From positions 1 to 30,774 of IMG/VR virus record IMGVR_UViG_3300032286_000723: 30,774 nt of DNA. One strand, 5' to 3'. Below are positions 5,556-12,153 of this stretch, one piece after another (the stretch's first letter is position 1; each line of letters starts with the position of its first letter). The DNA comes from a virus. The position numbers and the translations under genes are program-made. The notes beneath the pieces were generated by a model, which was given only the letters and a program-made list of their open reading frames with translations, was not told where the DNA came from and made no database searches.

Positions 5556-6216
5556 TTGTACACCAAGAGAAATCATTGAAAAACTATCCATCATTTACAT
5601 GCTGATTGGACTGAGGCCACAACATTTTCCAACTCAAGCCGAAGATGTTTTGATTTTGACTTTCATCAAGAAACATTTTGGACACAAAACAATTGATGAA
5701 TTGTACCTGGCATTTGAGTTGGCCGTTACCGGTAAACTGGATGTTAAAGATGTCAAAGTGTATGACCAATTCACAATTGAATATCTGATGAGAATCATGA
5801 ATTCCTACAAAACATGGTTGATTGAGAAAGCAAAAGAGAAACATCAAATTTCAAAACCAAATATGCAAGAATTGCCACCATTGACACAACAAGACAAGAT
5901 TGATGAAATAAATGAATGGAGAGCAAAAGAATCAATTGATTTCAAATTGATACCAATTTATCTATTTGACTGGATGTTTGAATATGGATACATCAAAATG
6001 ACTGATGATGAAAAGATTCAATTCTATTCAAGAGCCATCAAAATGAGAGAATACAGATTGAGAAATGAGGCAGAGATGTTTGGTGGAGACAAAACAACAT
6101 ACCGGAATTTCATGAAGATGAAAGCAAACAACTTTCAAGACATCACAAAAGATGAAGAGTTTCAGATTGATAATATTTACAGAAAGATTGCAGTATATGA
6201 ATTCTTAAAAAAATAA
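5524..6216 (+). CDS. Replication-associated protein, possible helicase-loader position
   Basis: A 230-residue soluble protein. The N-terminal half has ISDCTPREIIEKL and FPTQAEDVLILTFIKKHFGHKTIDELYLAFELAVTG (about 5580-5730), a helical pattern I associate with uncharacterised replication proteins of Bacteroidetes phages. The C-terminal half is rich in charged helices (KIQFYSRAIKMREYRLRNEAEMF). There is no Walker motif, so it is not a DnaC-type ATPase. Immediately downstream of the initiator it occupies the place of lambda P, the helicase loader; this is position-based inference. ATG 5524 overlaps the upstream gene by 32 bp; a non-ATG start at 5413 would double the overlap. Confidence 0.68.
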   Translation: MQILKSKRISDCTPREIIEKLSIIYMLIGLRPQHFPTQAEDVLILTFIKKHFGHKTIDELYLAFELAVTGKLDVKDVKVYDQFTIEYLMRIMNSYKTWLIEKAKEKHQISKPNMQELPPLTQQDKIDEINEWRAKESIDFKLIPIYLFDWMFEYGYIKMTDDEKIQFYSRAIKMREYRLRNEAEMFGGDKTTYRNFMKMKANNFQDITKDEEFQIDNIYRKIAVYEFLKK

Positions 6217-6217
6217 T

Positions 6218-6436
6218 ATGACACCAAAGCAAATTGCAAAAAATCTAATAAGAGACCATTTTTCAATTGGTTCATTAACCTGGGAGGAATCAATTGAATG
6301 TGCATTGACAACATCCAGGTACATGAATGCACCGGATATTCAAAGAGAGATTGATGAGGTGAAAAACAGAGATGCAAGAATAACATGTGAAAAGAAATCA
6401 AATGACATTGTGCAGTTACAAATGGAATTGTTTTGA
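6218..6436 (+). CDS. Small helical protein, 72 aa (MTPKxxA family, copy 1)
   Basis: A 72-residue protein beginning MTPKQIAKNLI, which resembles the starts at 7463 (MTPKEKARELI) and 7254 (MTTKEKAKQLY). The body has CALTTSRYMNAPDIQREIDEVKN, a helical pattern. These look like three diverged copies of one small protein type. Similar MTPKEKAxEL proteins are frequent in Bacteroidetes phages; their role is unknown to me. It starts in the recurrent TAATATG junction and its stop overlaps the next ATG (TGATG). Confidence 0.7.
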   Translation: MTPKQIAKNLIRDHFSIGSLTWEESIECALTTSRYMNAPDIQREIDEVKNRDARITCEKKSNDIVQLQMELF

Positions 6437-6720
6437 TGATAAAGAGAACAGATGCCAACCACAAACAGATGATTGATGGATTGAGGAAGATACCAGGAAT
6501 ATCAATTTTTTCAACTCATATGGTTGGAAAAGGATTTCCGGACATAGTAATCGGATACAAAGGAATCAATTATCTTGTTGAGATTAAAGATGGAGCAAAG
6601 ACCAAGTCAAGAAAGAAATTGACTGATGATGAAATCAAGTTTCATGGTTCATGGTTAGGTCAGATAATGATTGCAGAAAATATTGATGATGTCTTGAGAT
6701 TATTGAAAATTATTTCTTAA
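6436..6720 (+). CDS. VRR-NUC-like PD-(D/E)XK nuclease
   Basis: A 94-residue protein with the compact nuclease core GKGFPDIVIGYKGINYLVEIK: Pro35-Asp36 on the first strand and Glu49-x-Lys51 on the second. It is the size and pattern of small VRR-NUC domain proteins of phages, which are structure-selective DNA nucleases related to Holliday-junction resolvases. The likely natural role is resolution or trimming of replication and recombination intermediates before packaging. The ATG at 6436 overlaps the preceding TGA; the codon before it is TTG and not needed. The C-terminal helix (ENIDDVLRLLKIIS) is usual for the group. Confidence 0.82.
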   Translation: MIKRTDANHKQMIDGLRKIPGISIFSTHMVGKGFPDIVIGYKGINYLVEIKDGAKTKSRKKLTDDEIKFHGSWLGQIMIAENIDDVLRLLKIIS

Positions 6721-6725
6721 ATTTA
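6693..6725 (+). promoter_or_regulatory. Possible promoter before the sigma-like gene
   Basis: TAAATTTA (6718-6725) repeats exactly the -7 box and following C of the early promoter at 1389. A weak -33 element, CTTG at 6693-6696, lies 21 bp upstream inside the end of the nuclease gene. TTTGATTATATCAAA (6727-6741), a perfect inverted repeat with arms TTTGAT/ATCAAA, lies between this box and the ATG at 6742 and could be an operator. Confidence 0.42.
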
Positions 6726-6741
6726 CTTTGATTATATCAAA

Positions 6742-7257
6742 ATGAATCCATGTGCCAAAATCATTGAAGAGATATACTTGCATCCAAAGGTCAATGAATT
6801 GATTGGAAACATCAAACCGGTTGAATTGCAAGATGATTTGAGACAAGAGATGGCCATGGTTTTGCTGAAATATGATTGTGATAAATTGATGAAGATTGAA
6901 TCAGAAGGAAATCTGTTGCCATTTGTCTTGAGAATAGTTTGGAACATGGGAACATTGACAAAAGGTGAATTTTACAAGGTATTCAAAAAGAATGATGCAG
7001 ACAAGGCATTTGAATACATCAAGAGTTTTGAAGGAAAAGGCATTCCAGGTCATCATGCAAATATTGCAAGAAAAATACTGGAACACAAATTGACATTGAA
7101 TGCCAATGATGCACATGAATCAATCATATTCAGCAAGTATGTTGAATTGAAGTCTTGCAATAAGGTTGCAGAGTATTTTGGAATACCACATTTGCATGTG
7201 AGCATTGTTGTCCGGAAGACAAAAAAAGAGTTAAAAACCATATTAAACAAATTATGA
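6742..7257 (+). CDS. Sigma-70-like regulator protein
   Basis: A 171-residue protein. The first half (VELQDDLRQEMAMVLLKYD...LPFVLRIVWNMG, about 30-75) resembles sigma region 2, where the core polymerase is contacted. The C-terminal part (NKVAEYFGIPHLHVSIVVRKTKKEL, about 135-165) resembles the region 4 helix-turn-helix that reads the -33 box. The length suits a minimal ECF-like factor, but the middle is divergent, so it may be an anti- or co-factor instead. It lies between the early genes and the packaging/late genes, preceded by a promoter-like box, a logical place for a middle/late switch and a candidate reader of the three GGTKGAATCAAA promoters. The last two statements are inference. Its stop overlaps the next start (ATGA). 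Confidence 0.6.
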   Translation: MNPCAKIIEEIYLHPKVNELIGNIKPVELQDDLRQEMAMVLLKYDCDKLMKIESEGNLLPFVLRIVWNMGTLTKGEFYKVFKKNDADKAFEYIKSFEGKGIPGHHANIARKILEHKLTLNANDAHESIIFSKYVELKSCNKVAEYFGIPHLHVSIVVRKTKKELKTILNKL

Positions 7258-7466
7258 TGACTACAAACATGACTACAAAAGAGAAAGCAAAACAACTTTA
7301 CAATGATTTTGGTGAATGGATAATTGACACCGAAAACTGCACAGATGAGATGAACAAGAGATTTGTCAAGCAAGTATTGACCATTCATCTTTTGGAACAG
7401 ATAAAAGAGATTGAAAACAAATTGGACTATTATCATGCATTAATTGAGGAAGTAAAATACATATGA
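7254..7466 (+). CDS. Small helical protein, 70 aa (MTPKxxA family, copy 2)
   Basis: Begins with MMTTNMTTKEKAKQLYNDFG; the third Met (7269) would give the shortest form and align with copies at 6218 and 7463. The rest is helical (MNKRFVKQVLTIHLLEQIKEIENKLDYY within 7350-7430) and could form a coiled coil. ATGA overlaps at both ends tie it to the sigma-like gene and to copy 3. Function unknown. Confidence 0.72.
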   Translation: MMTTNMTTKEKAKQLYNDFGEWIIDTENCTDEMNKRFVKQVLTIHLLEQIKEIENKLDYYHALIEEVKYI

Positions 7467-7654
7467 CACCAAAAGAGAAAGCAAGAGAATTGATAATGTA
7501 TTCACCATTTCTTGAAATCAATGACAAGAAACAAAATGCATTGATTGTCTGCATAGAGATTCAAAAGTTCATTGACCAAAGGATGCAAGGATGGTTGGAT
7601 GCAACCTGGATGAATTGGTGGAATGAGGTGATAATTGAAATAAACAAATATTAA
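7463..7654 (+). CDS. Small helical protein, 63 aa (MTPKxxA family, copy 3)
   Basis: Starts MTPKEKARELIMYSPF and continues with KQNALIVCIEIQKFIDQR and a Trp-rich end (WLDATWMNWWNEVI). The opening is close to copies 1 and 2, and adjacency to copy 2 suggests tandem duplication followed by divergence. The start overlaps the upstream stop as ATGA; the next gene follows in a TAATATG junction. Function unknown. Confidence 0.72.
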   Translation: MTPKEKARELIMYSPFLEINDKKQNALIVCIEIQKFIDQRMQGWLDATWMNWWNEVIIEINKY

Positions 7655-7655
7655 T

Positions 7656-7904
7656 ATGAAACAACTTGTTCTGATTGTCCTGGCATCATTTGTCTTTTCA
7701 TACTACTTTGTGAACATTGCCGGAATACCGGCATGGATAAAAAAGAAACTCAAGTTTCCATGGGGAAAGAGACTCAAGCCAATTGATTGTGTGACATGTC
7801 TATCTGTTTGGATGGCAGTTGTATTCTTTTTCTGTCCAGTCATTGTTGTCAAATTTATTGCAATCATATTCACTGCCGGATATGTCGGCTACAAAATAAA
7901 CTAA
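7656..7904 (+). CDS. Small membrane protein with CxxC motif, 82 aa
   Basis: Three hydrophobic segments are visible: 1-20 (LVLIVLASFVFSYYFVNIA), about 49-62 (LSVWMAVVFFF) and 63-78 (VIVVKFIAIIFTAGYVG). Between the first two is a basic stretch with Cys45-Val-Thr-Cys48 followed by LSVW. Small phage membrane proteins with a CxxCxxxW element are common in Bacteroidetes phages, but I know of no established function. Located at the head of the glycosyltransferase cluster, it might help place those enzymes at the inner membrane; that is speculation. Confidence 0.72.
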   Translation: MKQLVLIVLASFVFSYYFVNIAGIPAWIKKKLKFPWGKRLKPIDCVTCLSVWMAVVFFFCPVIVVKFIAIIFTAGYVGYKIN

Positions 7905-8915
7905 ATGAACATACTTGGACTTTCTTTTCCAAAGAGTGGATGTGGATTTCACCGGATTGTTTTGCCATTGGCATTCATGAATGACATCCATGGATATATC
8001 ACAAACTATCCAACACCGGAAGTGATGCAAAAAGGATGGGATGCAATATTTTACAATAGAGTTTCAATCCTGGATGATGACCTTCACAACATCAAAAAAG
8101 ACATGAATTGCAAGGTGATTGTTGACATGGATGATGATTGGATTTTGCCAACAAATCATCTCAACTATTATGATTATTTGCATTTACATGAAAGGATTGA
8201 AAACAACTTGAAAAATGCAGACATGGTCACATGCACCAATGAGAGACTTGCAAACAGAATCAGACCATTGAATTCAAATGTCCATATCTTTCCAAATGCC
8301 ATTCCATTTGGACAACATCAATTCACAAGTGACAAAAGTGAAGATGAGAAAATAAGAATCTTTTGGTGTGGAGGAATCACACATGAAGGAGACCTGGAAA
8401 TCTTAAAGAATCCAATCAAGAGATTGTCAGCACATTCAAACAAAATCAAGATGGTCCTTGGTGGATATGATGACTCAAATATGATGTCAAAATCAATTTG
8501 GGAAAAAATGGTATCATATTTTACATCTGCCAGGCAATTGCCATTTGAAATCATAAAAGGAACAACACCGGACAAATACATGGAGATGTATCAAAATGCA
8601 GATATCATGTTGATTCCATTGTTACATTCTGAATGGGCATCATCAAAATCAAACTTGAAGATTCTTGAGGCATCAGTCAAATCAATTCCATGTGTTGTTT
8701 CAGCAGTTGAGCCATATATCAAAGACCATGATGCACCGGTCCTTTGGGCAAGAAATCAATCTGACTGGTACAAGCATATAAATTTTTTAATAAACAATCC
8801 AAATGCAAGACAAGACTATGGCCAAAGACTCAATGAATGGGCAAAAAAGAAATACAATCTCTTTGAAATCAACAAAGACAGAAGAGCCACATTTGCAAGT
8901 CTTATCAAAACATAA
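7905..8915 (+). CDS. GT-B type glycosyltransferase (family 4-like)
   Basis: A 336-residue protein with two Rossmann-like halves. The N-terminal half has a glycine-containing start (GLSFPKSGCGFHRI), VIVDMDDDW at 72-79 and TCTNERLANRI, where GT4 enzymes show the typical ...T.s...a..l pattern. The C-terminal half carries IRIFWCGGITHEGDL and the donor-site block NADIMLIPLLHSEWASSKSN followed by LKILEASVKSIPCVVS (about 230-266), corresponding to the GT4 E-x7-E region. It should transfer a sugar from a nucleotide-sugar donor; acceptor unknown. It begins directly after the membrane protein stop, and the following genes encode a second glycosyltransferase and a methyltransferase. Confidence 0.85.
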   Translation: MNILGLSFPKSGCGFHRIVLPLAFMNDIHGYITNYPTPEVMQKGWDAIFYNRVSILDDDLHNIKKDMNCKVIVDMDDDWILPTNHLNYYDYLHLHERIENNLKNADMVTCTNERLANRIRPLNSNVHIFPNAIPFGQHQFTSDKSEDEKIRIFWCGGITHEGDLEILKNPIKRLSAHSNKIKMVLGGYDDSNMMSKSIWEKMVSYFTSARQLPFEIIKGTTPDKYMEMYQNADIMLIPLLHSEWASSKSNLKILEASVKSIPCVVSAVEPYIKDHDAPVLWARNQSDWYKHINFLINNPNARQDYGQRLNEWAKKKYNLFEINKDRRATFASLIKT

Positions 8916-9102
8916 ACACATCTTTGATTTGTTCCAACAGACTGGAGAGGTTGTGAATCTCCATCCACATATCAAGGAAGAGATTGTCTCAGCATACAGA
9001 GTTGAGAATCCACATTTTCACTACAATGCCAATTGTGCAACATGCATTCTTGAAATGTTAGTGGAAGTATACACATACTACAATAAAAAAATAAACTCAT
9101 GA
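8893..9102 (+). CDS. Small Cys/His protein between glycosyltransferases (start uncertain)
   Basis: An open frame ends at 9102, with likely coding from about 8893 (TTG start, 69 residues). It contains HIFDLFQQTGEVV, HPHIKEEIVSAYR, FHYNANCATC and ILEMLVEVYTYY. The CATC motif plus histidines could bind a metal, but one CxxC is not proof. ATG codons further upstream in the same frame (8803-8833) lie deep in the glycosyltransferase gene and look like shadow sequence. The stop overlaps the next ATG (ATGA), in keeping with a coupled operon. No family is recognised. Confidence 0.55.
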   Translation: MQVLSKHKHIFDLFQQTGEVVNLHPHIKEEIVSAYRVENPHFHYNANCATCILEMLVEVYTYYNKKINS

Positions 9103-9785
9103 ATGTATTCACACATGGTGGTGCAACCGGAGACATCATCTTTTCTTTGCCAACAATCAAAGCCATGGGAGGTGGCAAACTCATCATCCATTCATATCAC
9201 AAACAAAGATATGAGGCAGTCAAACCATTGATTGAAGTCCAGGAATATATTGACTCAGTTGAATGGGCCGACATCCAACCAACTGATGCCATCAATCTTG
9301 ACAAGTTTAGAAACTATGCCGGACATCATTCAAACCTGGTTGAGGCACATTTCACCGGTCAAGGATTGATTGTATCTCAAAACCAATGGTGGAGAGATGG
9401 ATGGTTGACATTGCCTACAAATCAAACCATGATAAATGGCATCAAATATTCTGTCATAAATAGGACAATCAATTATGCTGATGAAAACTTTGATTGGAAA
9501 AAAGAGGTTGATTATCTGATGAGTATATCTGATGAAGTATTTTTTATAGGATACCATGATGAGTTTCTGTTGTTCAATTCAAAGTTCAATACAGACATCA
9601 AGTTTTTTTCATGCAATTTCCTGGAAGGAGCATACCTTATCAAAAATGCAGTCATGTTCACTGGTTGCTATTCTGCATGGTCAACAATTGCCATGGGATT
9701 GGGATTGAATTACAGATTGGAACAAGCACCAGGACACACATGTTCATCATTATTAATGCCAAGAGAAACCATCATCAATGTATAG
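9099..9785 (+). CDS. Heptosyltransferase-like glycosyltransferase (GT9-like)
   Basis: A 228-residue protein starting with FTHGGATGDIIFSLPTIKA (about 4-22), the glycine-rich opening of ADP-heptose:LPS heptosyltransferases (GALGDxxxSLP). A C-terminal motif around MFTGCYSAWSTIAMGLGL fits the donor-binding T.D.G..H..aal.k block only loosely, with Asp and His replaced. It is shorter than cellular GT9 enzymes (about 320-350 residues), so it may be a reduced or divergent enzyme or may have lost sugar transfer. Neighbours suggest a shared role in surface or virion glycan change. Starts in an ATGA overlap; the following gene starts 8 bp before its end. Confidence 0.65.
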   Translation: MNVFTHGGATGDIIFSLPTIKAMGGGKLIIHSYHKQRYEAVKPLIEVQEYIDSVEWADIQPTDAINLDKFRNYAGHHSNLVEAHFTGQGLIVSQNQWWRDGWLTLPTNQTMINGIKYSVINRTINYADENFDWKKEVDYLMSISDEVFFIGYHDEFLLFNSKFNTDIKFFSCNFLEGAYLIKNAVMFTGCYSAWSTIAMGLGLNYRLEQAPGHTCSSLLMPRETIINV

Positions 9786-10299
9786 TCAAGCAAACCAAGA
9801 TGTCTTTGTCTTTCACATGACAAATCACAAGAAAGGTACATACCTTGAAATTGGAGCATCACATCCAATCTACATCAATAATACATATCTGCTTGAGGAA
9901 AATGGATGGACCGGAGTGAGCATTGACATAGACAATCAGAATGAATCAACCTGGAAGGAGAAACGGAGCAATCCATTAATTATTGCAGATGCATTGACAT
10001 TTGACTATGCATCATTGAATCAAACATACTTTGACTATCTCCAGTTGGACATTGAGCCATCAGTCAACACATATCTTGCATTGTTGAAAGTACTGGAATC
10101 AAAGATGGAATTTGGAGTCATCACCTATGAGACAGATGCATACATGGATTTGAGATATGTGCAACCATCAAGAGACATCTTGCAAAGTCTTGGATATACT
10201 TTGGCCATTAAAGATGTTCAATCTCCATTTGGACCATTTGAAGACTGGTACATCAATGAGAAATATATTGATTCATCTTTATTAAATTCATTCAAATGA
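9778..10299 (+). CDS. FkbM-family SAM-dependent methyltransferase
   Basis: A 173-residue protein with the opening YSQANQDVFVF and the SAM-binding motif I GTYLEIGASHP at 20-30, then NNTYLLEENGWTGVSIDID, with the acidic Asp50/Asp52 expected to contact SAM, and later FDYLQLDIEPS. This order is characteristic of FkbM/Methyltransf_21 enzymes, often O-methylating sugars in glycan gene clusters. It follows two glycosyltransferases, so methylation of the added sugar is a reasonable inference. It overlaps the upstream gene by 8 bp and its stop overlaps the next ATG. Confidence 0.85.
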   Translation: MYSQANQDVFVFHMTNHKKGTYLEIGASHPIYINNTYLLEENGWTGVSIDIDNQNESTWKEKRSNPLIIADALTFDYASLNQTYFDYLQLDIEPSVNTYLALLKVLESKMEFGVITYETDAYMDLRYVQPSRDILQSLGYTLAIKDVQSPFGPFEDWYINEKYIDSSLLNSFK

Positions 10300-10652
10300 T
10301 AATGATATCCGGTCAAATAGAGACCTTGACAACAAGAAAGGACAAGACTATAAAGATAACCATTGGAACACAAGAAATGAATCCAAGTGAGTTTGCAGAG
10401 ATATTCAGTTTGAATCAACAATTTTGCTATATTGGAATCAAACCGGAGCCATTCACAAAGGATGAGTCAGCAACTATGGACTCACTGAAGACAGAGTTTG
10501 ATGAAGTAAAGTCTCCAGGCCAAAGACTCAGAGCAATCTTGTACAAGAATTATGAACAAAACAATCTTGGATACAAGGATTTCAACACATACTATGTTGG
10601 ACAGATGGAAAAAATATGCAATCACTATAAAAGCAAGTTGACAGACTTTTGA
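10296..10652 (+). CDS. Conserved hypothetical phage protein, 118 aa
   Basis: A soluble protein with SGQIETLTTRKDKTIKITIGTQE, EIFSLNQQFCYIGIKPEPFTKDE, SLKTEFDEVKSPGQRLRAILYK and a helical C-terminus (MEKICNHYKSKL). I recognise the pattern as recurring in Bacteroidetes phage genomes near recombination or nuclease genes but know no function. ATGA couplings join it to the methyltransferase gene and, through TTGA, to the HNH gene, so it may belong functionally with the packaging genes that follow. Confidence 0.78.
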   Translation: MIMISGQIETLTTRKDKTIKITIGTQEMNPSEFAEIFSLNQQFCYIGIKPEPFTKDESATMDSLKTEFDEVKSPGQRLRAILYKNYEQNNLGYKDFNTYYVGQMEKICNHYKSKLTDF

Positions 10653-10909
10653 AAAAACACACAAAGATATATCTGTCATCCATGGGATTTGATGAGTCTG
10701 ATTTTGTTCCATGTGAAATCTGTGGAGCCAAGGCAGTTGATATCCATCATATAGAGGCAAGAGGCATGGGAGGAACAAAGAGAGTGAATGAGATTGAGAA
10801 TCTGATGGCATTGTGCAGACCTTGTCACCTGGTATATGGTGACATCAAAAGTCAGATTGAATTCTTGAAACACATCCATCTCAAGAGAATGATTGATAAA
10901 AAGAAATAA
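10649..10909 (+). CDS. HNH endonuclease
   Basis: An 86-residue protein with the HNH pattern: Cys22-x2-Cys25, then DIHHIEARGMGG with catalytic-site His33/His34, Asn51 in ENLMALC, then Cys56-x2-Cys59-His60. The two Cys pairs would hold a structural zinc and the histidines bind the catalytic metal. HNH proteins beside terminase genes are known to take part in DNA packaging in several tailed phages, which fits this position just before the small terminase. No ATG is available before the fold; the TTG at 10649, overlapping the upstream TGA as TTGA, parallels the ATGA couplings used elsewhere. Confidence 0.88.
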   Translation: MKKHTKIYLSSMGFDESDFVPCEICGAKAVDIHHIEARGMGGTKRVNEIENLMALCRPCHLVYGDIKSQIEFLKHIHLKRMIDKKK

Positions 10910-10937
10910 GATTCAAAACATCGGTAATACATCGGAA

Positions 10938-11318
10938 ATGGCAAAGCAAGAAATACAGAAACATGGAGGTTCATTGACAAGACCGGCAAAAGGTGAGACA
11001 ATGAATCCAAATGGCAGACCAAGAAAGTATGTCTCAGTCTTGAAGGATGCCGGATACAAGTTGTCTGAGATTAATGACACTATCCAAAATATGATGGCCA
11101 TGACCATTGATGAGTTGAATTTTGTTTACACTAATCCATCCACAACCATCCTGGAGAAGACAATTGCCGGAGCCATGTTGAAGAGTCTCAAGAATGGTTC
11201 ATTGTATTCTCTTGATACATTACTGACAAGAGTCTATGGAAAGCCAAAAGAAACTGCTCAGATTGTCACAGACAACCGGATTGAAGTTGTATACATTGAA
11301 GGCAAGACAATCCTATAA
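10938..11318 (+). CDS. terS: Probable terminase small subunit
   Basis: A 126-residue protein with an N-terminal basic glycine/proline motif (RPAKGETMNPNGRPRKYVS, about 13-31), as in DUF5681-type small terminases, followed by helices (SEINDTIQNMMAMTIDELN, TTILEKTIAGAMLKSLKNG) and a C-terminal strand (RIEVVYIEGKTIL). The small subunit recognises phage DNA and delivers it to the large subunit. Between the HNH and large-subunit genes it is in the expected position, though two one-gene cassettes separate it from the large subunit. ATG 10938 is preferred over a TTG at 10893 that would overlap the HNH gene. CpG-containing repeats CATCGGTAATACATCGG precede the start. Confidence 0.72.
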   Translation: MAKQEIQKHGGSLTRPAKGETMNPNGRPRKYVSVLKDAGYKLSEINDTIQNMMAMTIDELNFVYTNPSTTILEKTIAGAMLKSLKNGSLYSLDTLLTRVYGKPKETAQIVTDNRIEVVYIEGKTIL

Positions 11319-11348
11319 AAAAATATTTTCAAGATTCTTTGAATTTTG

Positions 11349-11379
11349 TTTGGTGGAATCAAAATAATGATTATTTTTA
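11349..11379 (+). promoter_or_regulatory. Bacteroidetes-type promoter P2 (TTTG-N19-TATTTTTA)
   Basis: TTTG at 11349-11352 and TATTTTTA at 11372-11379, 19 bp apart. The -33 box lies in TTTGGTGGAATCAAA, identical over 15 bp to the sequence at promoter P3 (11821). It drives the single gene at 11413. Confidence 0.68.
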
Positions 11380-11412
11380 CATCTCAATCATAACCATAAA
11401 ACAAATCAAATC

Positions 11413-11760
11413 ATGAATCACGAATTGAAAGTAACAACAACCAACAACAAATCCGGCAAATTTCACTACCAGGTAATTGATGAAAATGGAACAATCATCT
11501 CTGAAAGGAAATCAAACAGAGAGTATGTTGCATGTACTATTGATGGAGAGTTTTATTTTGGAAGACTGGACTTGATAGGTAAAGGAAATCATGCAACATA
11601 TATCAAGTATGCATTGGGATACATGCAAATGTCTCTTGAGAAATTCAATGATGCATTCAAGAATCCAAAGTATACACAATCAAAATATGAATATCAAGAG
11701 TTTGTTGAGATGTACAAAAACAAATACAAAATACTAAATACAATAGCATACAAAAAGTAA
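11413..11760 (+). CDS. Hypothetical cassette protein, 115 aa
   Basis: A soluble 115-residue protein with a strand-rich N-terminal half (HELKVTTTNNKSGKFHYQVIDE, EYVACTIDGEFYFGRLDLIGKG) and a helical, aromatic C-terminal half (YIKYALGYMQMSLEKFND; YQEFVEMYKNKYKIL). No known family is recognised. Its start follows an ACCATAAAACAAATCAAATCATG-like leader (11391-11415). It has its own promoter (P2) and a terminator immediately downstream, so it is transcribed as a one-gene unit inserted between the terminase subunit genes, behaviour typical of independently controlled accessory genes. Confidence 0.75.
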   Translation: MNHELKVTTTNNKSGKFHYQVIDENGTIISERKSNREYVACTIDGEFYFGRLDLIGKGNHATYIKYALGYMQMSLEKFNDAFKNPKYTQSKYEYQEFVEMYKNKYKILNTIAYKK

Positions 11761-11766
11761 CAACTC

Positions 11767-11794
11767 AAGCCATCTGAAAGGATGGTTTTTTTTT
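11767..11794 (+). terminator. Rho-independent terminator, cassette 2
   Basis: CCATC (11770-11774), TGAAAG loop, GATGG (11781-11785) and nine T. Flanking AAG can extend pairing into the T run. The 16-bp core CCATCTGAAAGGATGG is repeated exactly at 12116-12131. Confidence 0.85.
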
Positions 11795-11820
11795 ACCTTA
11801 AAAAGATTATTTAAAAAATA

Positions 11821-11852
11821 TTTGGTGGAATCAAATACTCTTCATAGATTGC
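11821..11852 (+). promoter_or_regulatory. Bacteroidetes-type promoter P3 (TTTG-N20-TAGATTGC)
   Basis: TTTG 11821-11824, 20-bp spacer, TAGATTGC 11845-11852. Nearly identical to P1 at 738, including the 15 bp from the -7 box onward; only the 8 bp in the middle of the spacer are unrelated. It drives the gene at 11880. Confidence 0.72.
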
Positions 11853-11879
11853 ATCATCAATCAAAATCAAACCATAACA

Positions 11880-12086
11880 ATGAAACAATCAAAAAAGACT
11901 TACAAACTGCACAATGGATTTCCGGCCTACACTATTGAACAATGGTTCAATACTTACCAAGGATTTGTGAGAACATTTATTTCAACTCCAAAGAGCCAAC
12001 AGAAAGGACAGATGTGGCAAGATTTCATTGACCTGGCAAACAAGGTGAAATCTCTATTGATAGAAAACGGAATCAAATTTATCTAA
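11880..12086 (+). CDS. Hypothetical cassette protein, 68 aa
   Basis: A small soluble protein, basic at the N-terminus (KQSKKTYKLHNG), then AYTIEQWFNTYQGFVRTFIST and a helix WQDFIDLANKVKSLLIENGIKF. No family is recognised. Promoter P3 lies upstream and a hairpin terminator downstream, making a second one-gene cassette between the terminase genes. The leader is AAATCAAACCATAACA. The shared promoter and terminator architecture with the 11413 and 803 genes suggests joint regulation although the proteins are unrelated in sequence. Confidence 0.72.
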   Translation: MKQSKKTYKLHNGFPAYTIEQWFNTYQGFVRTFISTPKSQQKGQMWQDFIDLANKVKSLLIENGIKFI

Positions 12087-12112
12087 TAAAAATCAATCAA
12101 ATTGAATATATC

Positions 12113-12139
12113 AAACCATCTGAAAGGATGGTTTTTTTT
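12113..12139 (+). terminator. Rho-independent terminator, cassette 3
   Basis: AAACCATC (12113-12120), loop TGAAAG, GATGGTTT (12127-12134), then further T to 12139. An 8-bp stem with the same core as the terminator at 11770. It ends 14 bp before the GTG start of the large terminase. TATCTTTA at 12141 resembles a -7 box, but no matching -33 box is visible. Confidence 0.87.
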
Positions 12140-12153
12140 GTATCTTTAATCTT

